Shown here: piece after piece, positions 26,066 to 37,156 of the stretch
Position numbering within the stretch: position 1 is the first letter of the stretch
Layout: the number at the start of each line of letters is the position of its first letter
DNA from: Mucinivorans hirudinis
GTDB lineage: Bacteria; Bacteroidota; Bacteroidia; Bacteroidales; Rikenellaceae
Length of the DNA: 64,000 bases
Reading direction: 5' to 3'
Assembly (NCBI GenBank): GCA_000723505.1
Contig: HG934468.1
Coordinates: 1,210,798-1,274,797 of the forward strand
Notes under the pieces: generated by a model
Seen by the model: only the letters and a program-made list of their open reading frames with translations
What the model was told of the DNA's origin: nothing
Database searches by the model: none
Made by a program: the position numbers and the translations under genes

Positions 26066-27304
26066 TCAAAATAGTGCCATTTGTATCGTTGGGGCTCGGC
26101 TCGATGAGCAAAAATTAGCCCCTTTTCGCTTGTGATAAGTGCGTTTGCAGTTCTGAATCATCCAAAAAATATCCAGATAACTCGTCAAATGTATCCTCAC
26201 CAACACCGCAACAGTCGAAAATGCTTTGTCAGTCTGCGTTTTGACTTTCAACACCGTCAAAAGTAGATGAGCAATGAGCGTTATCCATATCTGCGTCTTA
26301 ATTCCATTCTCGGTCTCAGAGTAGAAAAAGTGTAGTTGAAAATTCTGCTTCAACTTCTTAAACAACAGCTCTATTTGCCAGCGGCACTTGTAGATAAAAG
26401 CCACATCCTCTGCACTGATTTGAAAGTTATTGGTGATAAAAACCAATATCCGACCCTTTTCATCACGATAAACAACTTTCCTTAAACAAACCTTCTTCTG
26501 CTCCTTATTATCCTTGTAATTCAGATGAATGTGCTCCTCTGATATTACTCCAAACTCTTTGTCGTTCAGCACTTTCTCTGAAATAACCTCCTGTACCTCG
26601 TAAACAGCATTGCGTTTCAACCGTCCGACAAACCAAACTCCCTCTTCTGTCCAGCGGGTATATTGCCCATAGTCGTTGTACGCCTTGTCGAAACAAATCA
26701 TACTCCCTGCTGTGAGGTTGAGCTTGCTCAGAAATTTCTTATCGTGCATTTTTGCCTCGCTTATATTGACGTGCTTGGCACAATCGGCGTGAGCGTCTAT
26801 CATCATATGCACCTTCAATCCACCCTTCTTCTTACCATCTCCTTTGGGGTTACGACCTACCCCCTTCATTATGTCCGAAAATAGGCGAATAGTGGTAGAA
26901 TCGAAGATGTAAAACTTCTCAAAATCCACCCCCTTAATTCGGCTGACCGACAAAAGTGGCGAGTAGTGGCTCAATAACTCAAAGTAGTAATCCCTGAACA
27001 AAACCTCATCTCTATCTCGCAAAGCATCGCCTATGGTGCTTTTGGCGGGCGATTTATCTAGCCCCAAATAGCTCAACTTGCCTTGCAAGCCCTGCATTGC
27101 TGCTGCAATCTCGCCCACAGAATCACACCTGCTAAAGACCCCAAAGAGCAAAGTTATCAACTGCTCCCACGAGCGAAATCGTTTGTAGTACCTATCCGAT
27201 TTGTGGCGGTGAACTAACAGGTCAAACTTCGCTCTTGGCAGAAAATCTACAACCTGTTTGAAAATCGGCTGACCGACTAAATTTTTATAACTATCTTTGC
27301 CCAT
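26066..27304 (-). CDS. IS4-family transposase (DUF4372 N-terminus)
   Basis: The 412-residue protein starts at MGKDSYKNLVGQPIFKQVVD (an ATG 24 bp upstream is also possible). The DUF4372 domain occupies about 1-75, then the DDE domain has Asp in FDSTTIRLFSD, Asp in CFDKAYND and the YKCRWQIELLFKKLKQ helix with the catalytic Glu, as in IS4-group transposases. The gene appears intact. The stop codon lies at 26066-26068, so the IS end must be within a few tens of bases to the left. I could not define terminal inverted repeats or a target duplication by eye. A GGGGTAAT...ATTACCCC hairpin (27345-27386) precedes the gene. Confidence 0.88.
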   Translation of the reverse strand: MGKDSYKNLVGQPIFKQVVDFLPRAKFDLLVHRHKSDRYYKRFRSWEQLITLLFGVFSRCDSVGEIAAAMQGLQGKLSYLGLDKSPAKSTIGDALRDRDEVLFRDYYFELLSHYSPLLSVSRIKGVDFEKFYIFDSTTIRLFSDIMKGVGRNPKGDGKKKGGLKVHMMIDAHADCAKHVNISEAKMHDKKFLSKLNLTAGSMICFDKAYNDYGQYTRWTEEGVWFVGRLKRNAVYEVQEVISEKVLNDKEFGVISEEHIHLNYKDNKEQKKVCLRKVVYRDEKGRILVFITNNFQISAEDVAFIYKCRWQIELLFKKLKQNFQLHFFYSETENGIKTQIWITLIAHLLLTVLKVKTQTDKAFSTVAVLVRIHLTSYLDIFWMIQNCKRTYHKRKGANFCSSSRAPTIQMALF

Positions 27305-27344
27305 AGTTGAATCTTGTATTGTTTGCACTTACAAAATTACAACT

Positions 27345-27386
27345 ATCGGGGTAATTCTCTTCAAAGGGGATTACCCCTCTCTTTTT
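27345..27386. repeat. inverted repeat upstream of the IS4 transposase
   Basis: GGGGTAAT and ATTACCCC enclose about 14 nt in the leader of the transposase gene. Such structures can limit readthrough translation of transposase from outside promoters; this role is inferred. Confidence 0.45.
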
Positions 27387-27465
27387 TTCTCAACTTTTTT
27401 GTCGGTCAGTAATGAAAATATTTGTATAAAGCAATAGTGACAGAGATAGTCGTAATTCCTACTGT

Positions 27466-27500
27466 GCCACAAGTATCCAAATCGAAGCCACAAGTACGCA
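27466..27500 (+). promoter_or_regulatory. paired 14-bp direct repeats (GCCACAAGTAnnCA) before DUF3945
   Basis: GCCACAAGTATCCA (27466-27479) and GCCACAAGTACGCA (27487-27500) are spaced exactly 21 bp apart, two helical turns. The same pair with the same 21-bp period and an identical AAATCGAA linker occurs at 37994-38028 before the HTH gene. This is the layout of an operator bound by a regulator on one face of the DNA. A -7-like TAGCTTTG (27539-27546) lies downstream. Confidence 0.7.
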
Positions 27501-27586
27501 GTTAAGTTTGGTGTGTAAAAAGCACAGGATGTTTGATTTAGCTTTGTCGGTGCATCGCTGTTGATGCACTAAAACATTTTCAAAAA

Positions 27587-29017
27587 ATGGAAGATAAGCT
27601 AAAAGACCGGGATGTGTTGTTGGTCAAAGAGGGCGACCAAGACTCTCTTAAAGTAGTGTCGGGTATCGACCCCGACGGAAAACTCAAAACCGTGCCGCCC
27701 AAAAAAGAGCACGAACAGGACTTTATGAAGATTGACAAGCATAGCAACGTGCTCGAAAACTTCTTCGCCAACTTTATGCGGCAGGCGAAAGAGCCTACCC
27801 ACTTCGGATTTTTCAAAGGTTCAGCCTCTTCGGTGGAGAGCGATGCACTGGTTTTGAACGAGATGCTTCGCAATCCCGACAACCCGTCCAACAAAGAGGC
27901 ATTGGATAGTGCCCGAGTAAAGCCCGAAGATTATATCGGCAAATCTCAAGAGCAATCGACCCAGAAACAGAGCAGCGAGTATAAGCCCTACGATGTGGAG
28001 CGTATCGACTGGGCACAGTTCGAGAAAATCGGCATCACACGCGAGACACTTGAAAAGCACAAGGCTCTGGATGATATGCTCAACTACCGCAAGTCTCCGG
28101 GACTTATTCCGCTATCGGTTAAGTTGGGAGATGACACACTTCGTCCCGAAGTTCGCCTCTCGCTCCGCGAAACGGAGGATGGTCGCATCGTCCCACGCAC
28201 ACATCCAATCATCAAAGAACCCAAATTGGACGACCTCTTCTTTGGGCATAAATTCTCGGAAGAGGATAAGAAAGCATTGCGAGAGACGGGTAATATGGGC
28301 AGACTTGCTGAGTTGAAATTTCCGGGACGCGATACACCCGTCAAATGTTTTGTCAGCATCGACCGCCAAACCAATGAGATAGTTCCCCAGCCGGTAGGAA
28401 AACTCCGCCTGCCCGAAGAGATTAAGGGTGTGAAACTCAATGATGAGCAGAAAAAGGCACTTGCCGAGGGTAAGGGTGTCTATTTGGAGGGTATGACTGC
28501 CAAGAGCGGCAAATCTTTTGCCGCCACCGTTCAGTTCAATGCCGACAAACGGGGCATCGAATTTATCTTTCCCGACAAACTCCGCCAATCCCAAAAGCAG
28601 GAGCAATCCCAACAACAGTCCCAGCCGCAGGGCGAAAAACAGCTTATCGTGCGTGATAAGCTGCTCGGCAGAGATGTGTCGCCCGAAGAGAAGGCAGATC
28701 TCAAAGCGGGCAAAGTAGTCTATATGGAGGGTCTCAAAGATGACAAGGGGCAACTATTCAATGCCTATGTCAAGCCCGATTTCAAAGAGGGGCGTTTCCG
28801 CTTTATCCCTCCCGAAAAGTACGAAAAAAACCGTGTTCAGCCCGACAATGCTTCGCAAACACAAGTAGCAGTCAATTCCGAAGGTAAATCCAACGAGGCG
28901 ACAAAACACGTTCACGACCCGTTGCAAAAGGGGCAGACACAGCCAACGCCTGCTCAACGTGAGGAGATTCAGGAAAATCACGAAGAGCCGAAGAAGCGAA
29001 CAGGGGTAAGACTGTAA
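27587..29017 (+). CDS. DUF4099/DUF3945 protein of a CTn-type element
   Basis: The 476-residue protein is a hallmark of Bacteroidales conjugative elements. After a charged N-terminus there is a DUF4099-like region (about 140-220; RIDWAQFEKIGITRETLEKHK...) and then repeated DUF3945 units (about 222-268, 280-340, 352-412), seen as the recurring pattern FSEEDKKAL...G, LNDEQKKALAEGKGVYLEGM and VSPEEKADLKAGKVVYMEGL. A Gln-rich linker (KQEQSQQQSQPQ) separates units. The function is not established. It is the first gene of the operon with topB. Confidence 0.88.
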   Translation: MEDKLKDRDVLLVKEGDQDSLKVVSGIDPDGKLKTVPPKKEHEQDFMKIDKHSNVLENFFANFMRQAKEPTHFGFFKGSASSVESDALVLNEMLRNPDNPSNKEALDSARVKPEDYIGKSQEQSTQKQSSEYKPYDVERIDWAQFEKIGITRETLEKHKALDDMLNYRKSPGLIPLSVKLGDDTLRPEVRLSLRETEDGRIVPRTHPIIKEPKLDDLFFGHKFSEEDKKALRETGNMGRLAELKFPGRDTPVKCFVSIDRQTNEIVPQPVGKLRLPEEIKGVKLNDEQKKALAEGKGVYLEGMTAKSGKSFAATVQFNADKRGIEFIFPDKLRQSQKQEQSQQQSQPQGEKQLIVRDKLLGRDVSPEEKADLKAGKVVYMEGLKDDKGQLFNAYVKPDFKEGRFRFIPPEKYEKNRVQPDNASQTQVAVNSEGKSNEATKHVHDPLQKGQTQPTPAQREEIQENHEEPKKRTGVRL

Positions 29018-29023
29018 AACCAA

Positions 29024-29040
29024 CCACTAAAATCCACAAA
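29024..29040 (+). promoter_or_regulatory. leader motif CCACTAAAATCCACAAA before topB
   Basis: This motif ends 6 bp before the topB ATG. Close matches precede the DUF1896 gene (31239-31255) and, as AAAAATCCACAA, the split HTH gene (38465-38476). Confidence 0.5.
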
Positions 29041-29045
29041 ACAAA

Positions 29046-31109
29046 ATGAAAGTCATCATAGCAGAAAAACCGAGCGTAGCTCGTGAGATAGCCCGCATCG
29101 TGGGGGCAAACAGGTTCAAAGATGGTTATTACGAGGGTGGAGACTATGCCGTAACGTGGGCATTGGGACACCTTGTCGGGCTGGCACTGCCAGAAGCCTA
29201 CGGTTTGCAGGGCTTCAGCCGCGACAATCTGCCCATCTTGCCGCCAGTCTTCACCCTTGTTCCGCGTCAGGTCAAGGGAGAAAAGGGCTACCGTCCCGAT
29301 ATGGGAGCAGCCGCACAACTAAAAGTGCTCAAACGACTGTTGGATAGTTGCGAGAAGATTATTGTCGCAACCGATGCAGGACGTGAGGGCGAGCTTATTT
29401 TCCGTTTTATATATGAATATCTGGGCTGTGCCAAGCCATTCGACCGCCTCTGGATTTCATCGCTCACCGAAAAAGCAATCCGTGAGGGGTTGGCAAATCT
29501 AAAATGCGGAGCGGAGTACGACAAACTTTACTATGCAGCCCGTGCCCGAAGTGAAGCCGATTGGTTGGTGGGCATCAATGCCACCCAAGCCCTAACGGTC
29601 GCCGCAGGCGGTGGTATCTATTCGCTCGGACGGGTGCAGACACCTACGCTCTGTATGGTGTGTGCGCGTTATTTGGAACATCGGGAGTTCAAGCCGCAAC
29701 GCTTCTATCAGGCGAGTATCACCATAGGTAGAGATAGCGATATGGTTCGCTTGCAATCGGCAGAGAGGTGGTTCGACAAGGCTCAAGCCGATGAACATTA
29801 CAATCGTATTAAATCCGCTACGGAGGCGACCATCGAAAAGGTGGAACGAAAGGAGAGCATCCAAGAACCGCCGTTGCTCTACGATTTGACTACGCTCCAA
29901 AAAGAGGCGAACAGCAAGCACGGATTCTCGGCAGATTCGACCCTCTCCATCGCTCAAAAGCTATATGAGGCGGCACTGCTGACCTATCCCCGAACGGGTA
30001 GCCGCTATATTTCGGAAGATGTTTTTGCGGAGATTCCCGCACTTATCGCCTCACTGAAAACGCATATGCTCTATGGAAATTATGCCGCATCACTCACTTC
30101 GCCGACTCGCCGAAGTGTCGATGACAAGGGTGTTACCGACCACCACGCCATTCTCGTTACCGGTAACAAACCCAAAGATTTGAGCGAAAAGGAGCAGATA
30201 ATCTACGATATGGTTGCCTGCCGTATGCTCGAAGCCTTCTCAGGCAGGTGCATCAAGGATGTTACCACCATTCAAGCGGAGTGCAGCGGGTTATTCTTTA
30301 CCCTCAAGGGCAGCATCGTAAAAGAGTTGGGTTGGCGTGCGGTTGCTCCGGCAAAAGAGGGTGATGAGGATGTGGTTATTCCTCAATGGTGCGAGGGAAT
30401 GGTTTTACCGCTTCACGGCTGCTCACTTGCCGATGGACTCACCAAAGCCAAACCGCTCCACACCGAGGCGACCCTGCTTGCGGCGATGGAGGGAGCGGGC
30501 AAGGAGGCTGAAGATGAAGAGGCTCGACAGGCGATGAAAGATTGCGGCATCGGCACACCTGCCACCCGTGCCGCCATTATCGAAACGCTCTTTAAGCGAG
30601 GGTATATGGAGCGGGATAGAAAATCGCTGCTCCCCACAGCCAAAGCCCTCTCCATCTACGAAATTGTAAAAGATATGCGTATTGCCGATGTCCAAATGAC
30701 GGGACAATGGGAAGCGGCACTTGCCAAAATCGAGAGCGGCGAACTGCGGGACGACACCTTTAGAAAGAGCATAGAGGTATATACGGCTCAGATAACCGAA
30801 GAGTTGTTAGCCTGCGGCGTTCGTAAGGACGAAAACCGCCTGCCTTGTCCGCGTTGTGGCACGGGGCGAATGAACTTCTATCCTAAGGTCGTAAAATGCG
30901 ATAACTCCGAGTGTGAATTGGCGGTTTACCGCACTAAGGGCGACAAGCAACTGACCGAAGCACAACTTCGGGAACTTATCGCTAACCACGAAACGGGCGT
31001 TATCAAGGGTTTCAAAAGCAAGGCGGGTAAGAGTTTCAATGCGGGGCTTTCCTTTGACAACGACTTTAACACCGTTTTTGTATTCGAGCAGAAGAAAAAA
31101 CGCAAGTAA
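29046..31109 (+). CDS. topB: DNA topoisomerase III (CTn-type, Exc-like)
   Basis: The 687-residue type IA topoisomerase has the TOPRIM start (MKVIIAEKPSVAREIARIVG), the ATDAGREGELIFR acidic motif (about 110-123), catalytic Tyr314 in LTYPRTGSRYI, and a C-terminal zinc-ribbon (CPRCGTGRMNFYPKVVKCDN) followed by the ETGVIKGFKSKAGKSF repeat. Bacteroides element CTnDOT encodes a related topoisomerase (Exc) in its excision operon, so a role in excision or transfer of this element is likely, but not needed for recombination in vitro. It follows DUF3945 by 28 bp. Confidence 0.93.
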   Translation: MKVIIAEKPSVAREIARIVGANRFKDGYYEGGDYAVTWALGHLVGLALPEAYGLQGFSRDNLPILPPVFTLVPRQVKGEKGYRPDMGAAAQLKVLKRLLDSCEKIIVATDAGREGELIFRFIYEYLGCAKPFDRLWISSLTEKAIREGLANLKCGAEYDKLYYAARARSEADWLVGINATQALTVAAGGGIYSLGRVQTPTLCMVCARYLEHREFKPQRFYQASITIGRDSDMVRLQSAERWFDKAQADEHYNRIKSATEATIEKVERKESIQEPPLLYDLTTLQKEANSKHGFSADSTLSIAQKLYEAALLTYPRTGSRYISEDVFAEIPALIASLKTHMLYGNYAASLTSPTRRSVDDKGVTDHHAILVTGNKPKDLSEKEQIIYDMVACRMLEAFSGRCIKDVTTIQAECSGLFFTLKGSIVKELGWRAVAPAKEGDEDVVIPQWCEGMVLPLHGCSLADGLTKAKPLHTEATLLAAMEGAGKEAEDEEARQAMKDCGIGTPATRAAIIETLFKRGYMERDRKSLLPTAKALSIYEIVKDMRIADVQMTGQWEAALAKIESGELRDDTFRKSIEVYTAQITEELLACGVRKDENRLPCPRCGTGRMNFYPKVVKCDNSECELAVYRTKGDKQLTEAQLRELIANHETGVIKGFKSKAGKSFNAGLSFDNDFNTVFVFEQKKKRK

Positions 31110-31174
31110 TTCTCCGAAAGATTGCTAACTTTGCCACTGAAAGTTACAGCATTGGATGATTCTTTTTCATCTTG

Positions 31175-31255
31175 TTGTGGACTTTTAGTGGTTGGCACTC
31201 GGTGGGGACACCGGGTGCCATTTTTATTAGCCTATCAATCACTAAAAATCCACAA
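31175..31255 (+). promoter_or_regulatory. structured leader before the DUF1896 gene
   Basis: TTGTGGACTTTTAGTGGTT (31175-31193) can pair with AATCACTAAAAATCCACAA (31237-31255) over 19 positions with one mismatch and one G-U, reaching the first base of the DUF1896 start codon. Inside it sits an 11-bp hairpin GGCACTCGGTG/CACCGGGTGCC (31194-31204/31209-31219) followed by ATTTTTATT, a terminator-like element. A -7-like TAACTTTG (31126-31133) precedes the whole. It could switch between termination and start-site exposure. Confidence 0.65.
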
Positions 31256-31701
31256 TGATGAAACAGAACAATAACAAGATAGAATTTTCCTATTACGAAC
31301 TTTCGCTGCTCTCATACCTCAGAGAGAACCATCCCGACAAGGCAGACGACATTGCTTTTATTAAGTCCCGTGCTGATGCTGCCGGCGAAGCCTACCAAAT
31401 GGCATTCGAGAATGGAGGAGATGTACAGCAGTGCATAGATGCCGCCAATAGAGTGCTCTATCAAGGTTTGCACTTCTCGAAGTACAATACTGTTGTGTCG
31501 GTACTCTTGCAAGAGTTCTCAGGCGAGGTGCCTCAATCCGATGTATTCTCTACTGCAAAACGGCTACTTCCTCAATTAGAGGAGGTCTTTGCAAAATTCA
31601 CTTTCTCGGATATCTTCGGGTATTCCGAAGATTTTCAACCATTATATACGGAGCTTACCGGTGTCATTCAACTAATCTGGGAGGAGAATGGCAAGCTATA
31701 A
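31255..31701 (+). CDS. DUF1896 family protein
   Basis: The 148-residue acidic protein matches the DUF1896 family of Bacteroidales mobile elements ([52 protein letters not shown], and a C-terminal WEEN). Two tandem ATGs open the gene. Its last 14 bases overlap the start of the methylase-helicase gene, so the two are translationally coupled. The function is unknown; constant neighbourhood with topB and the methylase-helicase suggests joint action. Confidence 0.88.
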   Translation: MMKQNNNKIEFSYYELSLLSYLRENHPDKADDIAFIKSRADAAGEAYQMAFENGGDVQQCIDAANRVLYQGLHFSKYNTVVSVLLQEFSGEVPQSDVFSTAKRLLPQLEEVFAKFTFSDIFGYSEDFQPLYTELTGVIQLIWEENGKL

Positions 31702-34700
31702 CAAAAAGGCTCATCTTCGGGCGAATATCGAGGCGATAAAGGTAGCTTTTGCCCTTGATAAAGAGAAGCGTTCTGCCACTGCCGAAGAGTTGGAGGTGCT
31801 TAGCGGCTATACAGGTTTCGGAGGATTAAAGTGCATTTTATCGCCTGCCAACTCCCTTGCCGATGCCGCCAAGTGGATCAAATCGGAGTTGGAGTTGTTC
31901 CCTATGGTTATGGAGCTTCACTCCGTAATCCGCCAAAACTCTGCTGACGAAGCGGAGTATAAACGCTATTTCGGCTCACTCAAAAACTCAATTCTTACCG
32001 CATTCTATACTCCGAGTGCAGTTGTCGGAGCAATCGCACAATCGTTGCAAACGGCAGGGATTGCACCTAACCGCATTCTCGACCCTTCGGCGGGTATGGG
32101 TGAGTTTGCTTCGGCATTTAACAACATCGCCGCAGAGGACAAAACCATTTTCAGTTTTGAGAAGGATATTTTGACGGGGCAGATGCTCCGAGCTACCCAC
32201 CCCGAAACCAAAGTGCGCATCAACGGTTTTGAGGAGATTGACAAGCGATTCAACGGCTATTTCGATGTTGTGTCGTCAAATATTCCCTTTGGCGATGTGG
32301 CGGTTTTCGACCCTGCCTTTATGCAGAGCGGCGACCCAGTCAAGAAGATGGCGACTCGCTCGCTGCATAACTACTTCTTTGTCAAAAGTGTCGATACTTT
32401 GAGAGAGGGCGGAGTTTTGGCATTTATCACCTCTCAAGGGGTGATGAACTCGCCGAGTAATGAGCCTGTGCGTGAGTGGTTGATGAAGAACTGCGACCTT
32501 ATTTCTGCTATTCGTCTGCCCAATAATCTATTCTCCGAGAATGCCGGAACGGATGTAGGCAGCGACCTGATAGTTTTGCAGAAAAACACAGCAAAAACCG
32601 AACTTTCACCCGATGAGGAGCGGTTTATCCATACTCGCATCCGTCCGAGCGGCGTTGTTTTCAATACCTATTTTCGGGATTTATCGCGTGTCGCCCACAC
32701 TTCGTGGAGGCAGGATACCGACCCTTACGGCAAACCTGCAATTATTTTCCAACACAGCGGCGGAACACAGGGCATCGCTGCCGATATGGGCAAAATGTTG
32801 GCAGAGGATTTTTCAAAGCGGTTGGATATAGGGCTTTACAATCAGTTTGCTCCGCAGATAGGGAAACCGAAAGTTATTGAAACGGCTGCCGAAGAAGTTA
32901 AACCTATTCCACAACCCGAACCCCCAAAGGTTCAATCCACACCCCAAACCTCACTTTTTAACCTGTTTGGAGAAATTGTCGAGCAACGACAACCGAAAAA
33001 GCGAGCCTCAAAATCTTCTCCGCAACCCTCACTATTCGATAGTGCAACCGCCAGCAAAACGGAGCAACCAAAACCAAAAGAAAGCCCCATAGGTCTGACC
33101 GATACGGGCGAATTGTGGTGGCAACTTGACCGTGAGAAAGGTATGCAACCAAGAACCTACAACGGTTTGCGAGGGGAGTATATCAAAGAGGGGTCGCTTG
33201 TGGCATCCGATTTACAGGTGGGTGTTTTTGCCCGTGATATGGACGACACAATGGTTTTTCAACCGTTGGATTTGCCGACAGAGGCACGCCACAAAGCACT
33301 GCTATACATTGATATTCGCAACACCTACCACGAGTTATACAACTCCGAATTGGAACGGCGAGTGGAAGATGAGCCTAAACGCAACAGGCTCAATGAGTAT
33401 TACGACCGTTTTGTCAAACATTACGGTTATCTGAACGATAAGAAAAACAACGACCTGATTCAGATGGATGCAGGCGGACGCGAGATTCTCTACCTTGAAC
33501 GCCGTGTTGAGAAACAGACCGTCAAGGCGGATATTTTTTCGCAACCCGTCTCGTTCAGCCTCAATGAAGTTACGCAGGTAGATACCACTCGCGAGGCTCT
33601 TTCGGCTTCGCTCAACAAATTCGGCGAAGTCAATTTGGACTATATGGTCTCGCTGCTTGCGGATAAGGATGATGCAGAGTTACTCCACGATTTACAGGGT
33701 GCTATATATTATAATCCGCTTGAGCAAAAATATGAGATTGCCGAAAAGTTTATTGCAGGCGATGTTGTCGACAAAGCCGAGCAGATAGACCACTATCTGC
33801 TCAGTAACCCCGAAGATAAGCGGGCACAGGAGTCCCTGTTTGCTCTGCGAGATGCAACACCGCTACCGATACCCTTTGCCGATTTGGATTTCAACTTCGG
33901 TGAGCGGTGGATACCCACAAAGGTATATTCCGATTTTGCTTCGCACCTGTTTGCAACAGAGGTAAACATCCATTACAATTCGAGTGCGGATGAATTTTCG
34001 GTAAAGGCAAACTATGCCAATGCCAATATATGGAGTAAGTATGCCGTAAGGGGACAGCACCGTACTTATGACGGCGTTACACTGATGAAGCACGCCCTGC
34101 TAAACACCACGCCGGACATTACCAAAACCATCAATGTAGGCGAAAAAACTCTCAAAGTTCGCGATACGGAAGCTATCCAGTCGGCAAACACTAAGATTGA
34201 TGATATTCGCGGCGGTTTCACCGATTGGCTCAGCGAACAGTCGGACGAGTTCAAGAAAAACCTTGCCGACCGCTACAACCGTATGTTCAACTGCTTTGTA
34301 AAACCCAACTACGATGGTTCGGGGCAAACTTTTCCGGATCTGGATAGAAAGGGGGTCGGCATAACCGACCTCTACGGCAGTCAAAAAGATGCCGTTTGGA
34401 TGATAAAGATGAATGGCGGTGCGATTTGCGACCACGAGGTCGGAGCGGGTAAAACACTGATTATGTGTGCTGGAGCTTATGAATTAAAGCGTTTGGGACT
34501 TGCCAATAAACCGATGATTATTGCCCTGAAAGCCAACGTTCACGAGATTGCCAAGACCTTTCAAAGTGCTTATCCCAATGCCAAACTTCTCTATCCCGGT
34601 AAAGAGGATTTTGTCCCCGCCAAACGGGAACGCATCTTTAATGACATTAAAAACAATAATTGGGACTGCATTATCTTAACGCACGACCAATTTGGAATGA

Positions 34701-37105
34701 TACCCCAATCGCCCGAAATTCAACACAAGATTTTGCAGTCGGAGTTGGATAGTGTCGAAGAGAATCTCGATGTACTCCGCCAACAGGGTCGAAACATCTC
34801 TCGCGGTATGGAGAAAGGCTTGTTGAAGCGGCAGGAGAATTTGAAAGTGAAGTTACTGGAGATTACCCATAAAATAGAGGAGAGGCGAGACGATGTTGCC
34901 GATTTCAAAACAATGGGTATAGACCACCTTTTTGTCGATGAGTCCCATCGCTTCAAAAATCTGATGTTCAACACTCGCCACGACCGTGTTGCGGGATTGG
35001 GTAATTCGGAGGGCAGTCAGCGAGCTTTGAATATGCTCTTTGCCATTCGCACCATACAGGAGCGGACAGGACGAGATTTAGGGGCAACATTCCTTTCTGG
35101 AACAACTATTTCCAACTCTCTCACTGAACTCTATCTGCTATTCAAATACCTGCGTCCGCAGGCAATGGAGCGGCAGAAAATCAACTCGTTTGATGCGTGG
35201 GCAGCCATCTATGCCAAAAAGACAACGGACTACGAATTTTCTGTTACCAACCAGATTGTTCCCAAGGAGCGTTTTCGATACTTTATCAAAGTGCCGGAGT
35301 TGGCAGCGTTCTATTCGGAGATTACCGACTATCGCACCGCCAAAGATATTGGCATCGACCGTCCCGATAAGAACGAGATTATGCACAACATTCCGCCAAC
35401 TCCCCAGCAAAAGGAGTTTATCGAAAAGTTGATGCAGTTTGCCGTTTCGGGCGATGCCACGCTGCTCGGTCGTGCTCCGCTCAGCCAGAGCGAGGAGAAA
35501 GCTAAAATGCTTATTGCCACCGACTATGCCCGAAAAATGTCGCTCGATATGCGTATGATTGACCGCAATTATGAAGACCATATCGACAATAAGGCATCAC
35601 ACTGTGCGGCGAAAATTGCGGAATACTACAACAAATACAACGAAAATAAAGGTACTCAATTCGTTTTTTCCGACCTCGGAACATATAAACCGGGCGAGTG
35701 GAATCCTTACTCCGAAATCAAACGCAAATTGGTGGAAGACCACGGAATCCCGGCTAATGAAATCCGTTTTATTCAAGAGGCAAAGAGCGATGTTGCCAGA
35801 AAAAAGCTCTTTGACGGAATGAACAGCGGAGCTATCCGCGTGCTCTTCGGCTCTACTGAGATGCTCGGAACCGGTGTAAATGCTCAGCAACGTGCCGTTG
35901 CCGTCCACCACCTCGACACCCCTTGGCGACCCTCCGACCTTGCCCAACGAGACGGACGAGCCGTGCGAAAGGGTAATGAAATAGCCAAACTATATGCTGA
36001 TAATAAAGTCGATGTGATTATCTATGCGGTTGAAAAGTCTCTTGATAGTTATAAATTCAACCTGCTGCATAACAAGCAGATGTTTATTGAGCAGTTGAAG
36101 TGTAATAAATTGGGTAGCCGCACCATTGACGAGGGTTCTATGGACGAAAAGTCAGGTATGAATTTTTCGGAGTATGTGGCGATTCTTTCGGGCAATACCG
36201 ACCTGTTGGACAAGGCAAAACTCGAAAAAAAGATTGCCTCATTGGAGAGCGAGCGGCAGGCGTTCAACCGCAACCGAGGGGAGAGTAAAAGCAAATTGGA
36301 GCAGATTACCTGCACCATTGACGGCAACCGAGAAATCATCTCACGCATTGGCGAGGATTTTACCTCTTTCAATGAACGTGTGAAACTTGATGCTGACGGC
36401 AACAAACTCAACCCCATACAGCTCAATGGCATTGAGGGCAGCGACCCAAAAGCCATCGGAGCAAAACTTGCCGAAATCAACGAGAAAGCCCGCACCAATG
36501 GGCAAGATATGGTTATCGGCTCGCTGTACGGCTTTAATCTCTTTGTTCGCACCGAATCTTCCGATAAAGACCTATTTGACCTTACTCACAACAAGTTCTT
36601 TGCCGAGGGTGCAGGGCGTATCAGGTACACCTACAACAACGGCAATATCGCTGCCGACCCCAAATTGGCATCTCTCAACTTCCTCAACGCCCTCGAAAAG
36701 ATGCCCTCGTTAATCGAAAAATACGAAAAGGATAATGAGAAGTTAGTAAAAGATATTCCAGTATTGGAGCAGGTTGTGGGCGGCGTATGGAAAAAAGAGG
36801 AGGAGTTGAAGGGGCTGAAAGCCGAGCTATCCGCATTGGAGCGTAAAATTCAACTCTCACTAAAACCCATTGAGCAGGGTGAGATACCTAAGCAGGGGCA
36901 GGAGCAGACCGAAGATGTTCACCACAGCAGTCAGATTGCAGCCGCCCCCTCCAAAGAGGATGTGCCTGTGCAAACAGAACCGCTGCGAGCTAATCCGCAG
37001 GAGAGTGTCGGACAAGCGTCCACACACTCCACTGCGGAGAACAAGCCGATTCACCTACCACCTGCTGAACCCGATACAATACCGAGCAGAGGAATAAAAC
37101 TCTAA
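31688..37105 (+). CDS. N6-adenine methylase-SNF2 helicase fusion of CTn element
   Basis: This 1805-residue giant joins a SAM-dependent methylase (motif [11 protein letters not shown], about 131-140; catalytic N198-IPF instead of the usual NPPY) to a superfamily-2 helicase (Walker A EVGAGKT 917-923; Walker B VDESHRF with Asp1084-Glu1085; motif [23 protein letters not shown]). A Gln/Pro-rich linker lies near residues 400-480 and a coiled-coil region near 1530-1740. The architecture recalls phage P1 DarB-type proteins that protect incoming DNA from restriction, so a role in shielding the element during transfer is plausible but unproven. The gene is intact, in contrast to the missing transfer genes. 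Confidence 0.9.
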   Translation: MASYNKKAHLRANIEAIKVAFALDKEKRSATAEELEVLSGYTGFGGLKCILSPANSLADAAKWIKSELELFPMVMELHSVIRQNSADEAEYKRYFGSLKNSILTAFYTPSAVVGAIAQSLQTAGIAPNRILDPSAGMGEFASAFNNIAAEDKTIFSFEKDILTGQMLRATHPETKVRINGFEEIDKRFNGYFDVVSSNIPFGDVAVFDPAFMQSGDPVKKMATRSLHNYFFVKSVDTLREGGVLAFITSQGVMNSPSNEPVREWLMKNCDLISAIRLPNNLFSENAGTDVGSDLIVLQKNTAKTELSPDEERFIHTRIRPSGVVFNTYFRDLSRVAHTSWRQDTDPYGKPAIIFQHSGGTQGIAADMGKMLAEDFSKRLDIGLYNQFAPQIGKPKVIETAAEEVKPIPQPEPPKVQSTPQTSLFNLFGEIVEQRQPKKRASKSSPQPSLFDSATASKTEQPKPKESPIGLTDTGELWWQLDREKGMQPRTYNGLRGEYIKEGSLVASDLQVGVFARDMDDTMVFQPLDLPTEARHKALLYIDIRNTYHELYNSELERRVEDEPKRNRLNEYYDRFVKHYGYLNDKKNNDLIQMDAGGREILYLERRVEKQTVKADIFSQPVSFSLNEVTQVDTTREALSASLNKFGEVNLDYMVSLLADKDDAELLHDLQGAIYYNPLEQKYEIAEKFIAGDVVDKAEQIDHYLLSNPEDKRAQESLFALRDATPLPIPFADLDFNFGERWIPTKVYSDFASHLFATEVNIHYNSSADEFSVKANYANANIWSKYAVRGQHRTYDGVTLMKHALLNTTPDITKTINVGEKTLKVRDTEAIQSANTKIDDIRGGFTDWLSEQSDEFKKNLADRYNRMFNCFVKPNYDGSGQTFPDLDRKGVGITDLYGSQKDAVWMIKMNGGAICDHEVGAGKTLIMCAGAYELKRLGLANKPMIIALKANVHEIAKTFQSAYPNAKLLYPGKEDFVPAKRERIFNDIKNNNWDCIILTHDQFGMIPQSPEIQHKILQSELDSVEENLDVLRQQGRNISRGMEKGLLKRQENLKVKLLEITHKIEERRDDVADFKTMGIDHLFVDESHRFKNLMFNTRHDRVAGLGNSEGSQRALNMLFAIRTIQERTGRDLGATFLSGTTISNSLTELYLLFKYLRPQAMERQKINSFDAWAAIYAKKTTDYEFSVTNQIVPKERFRYFIKVPELAAFYSEITDYRTAKDIGIDRPDKNEIMHNIPPTPQQKEFIEKLMQFAVSGDATLLGRAPLSQSEEKAKMLIATDYARKMSLDMRMIDRNYEDHIDNKASHCAAKIAEYYNKYNENKGTQFVFSDLGTYKPGEWNPYSEIKRKLVEDHGIPANEIRFIQEAKSDVARKKLFDGMNSGAIRVLFGSTEMLGTGVNAQQRAVAVHHLDTPWRPSDLAQRDGRAVRKGNEIAKLYADNKVDVIIYAVEKSLDSYKFNLLHNKQMFIEQLKCNKLGSRTIDEGSMDEKSGMNFSEYVAILSGNTDLLDKAKLEKKIASLESERQAFNRNRGESKSKLEQITCTIDGNREIISRIGEDFTSFNERVKLDADGNKLNPIQLNGIEGSDPKAIGAKLAEINEKARTNGQDMVIGSLYGFNLFVRTESSDKDLFDLTHNKFFAEGAGRIRYTYNNGNIAADPKLASLNFLNALEKMPSLIEKYEKDNEKLVKDIPVLEQVVGGVWKKEEELKGLKAELSALERKIQLSLKPIEQGEIPKQGQEQTEDVHHSSQIAAAPSKEDVPVQTEPLRANPQESVGQASTHSTAENKPIHLPPAEPDTIPSRGIKL

Positions 37106-37113
37106 ACCAAAAT

Positions 37114-37141
37114 CGCCCGACTTTCTCACGATTGTCGGGCG
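37114..37141. terminator. bidirectional hairpin after the methylase-helicase
   Basis: CGCCCGAC (37114-37121) and GTCGGGCG (37134-37141) form an 8-bp GC stem between the convergent methylase-helicase and HTH genes. Confidence 0.65.
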
Positions 37142-37156
37142 GTTCTGTTGAGTGAG

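Noticed and set aside
26041-27420. Defined terminal inverted repeats of the IS4 element
   Set aside because: Several partial matches of C-rich ends were tried but none gave convincing paired ends or a target duplication.
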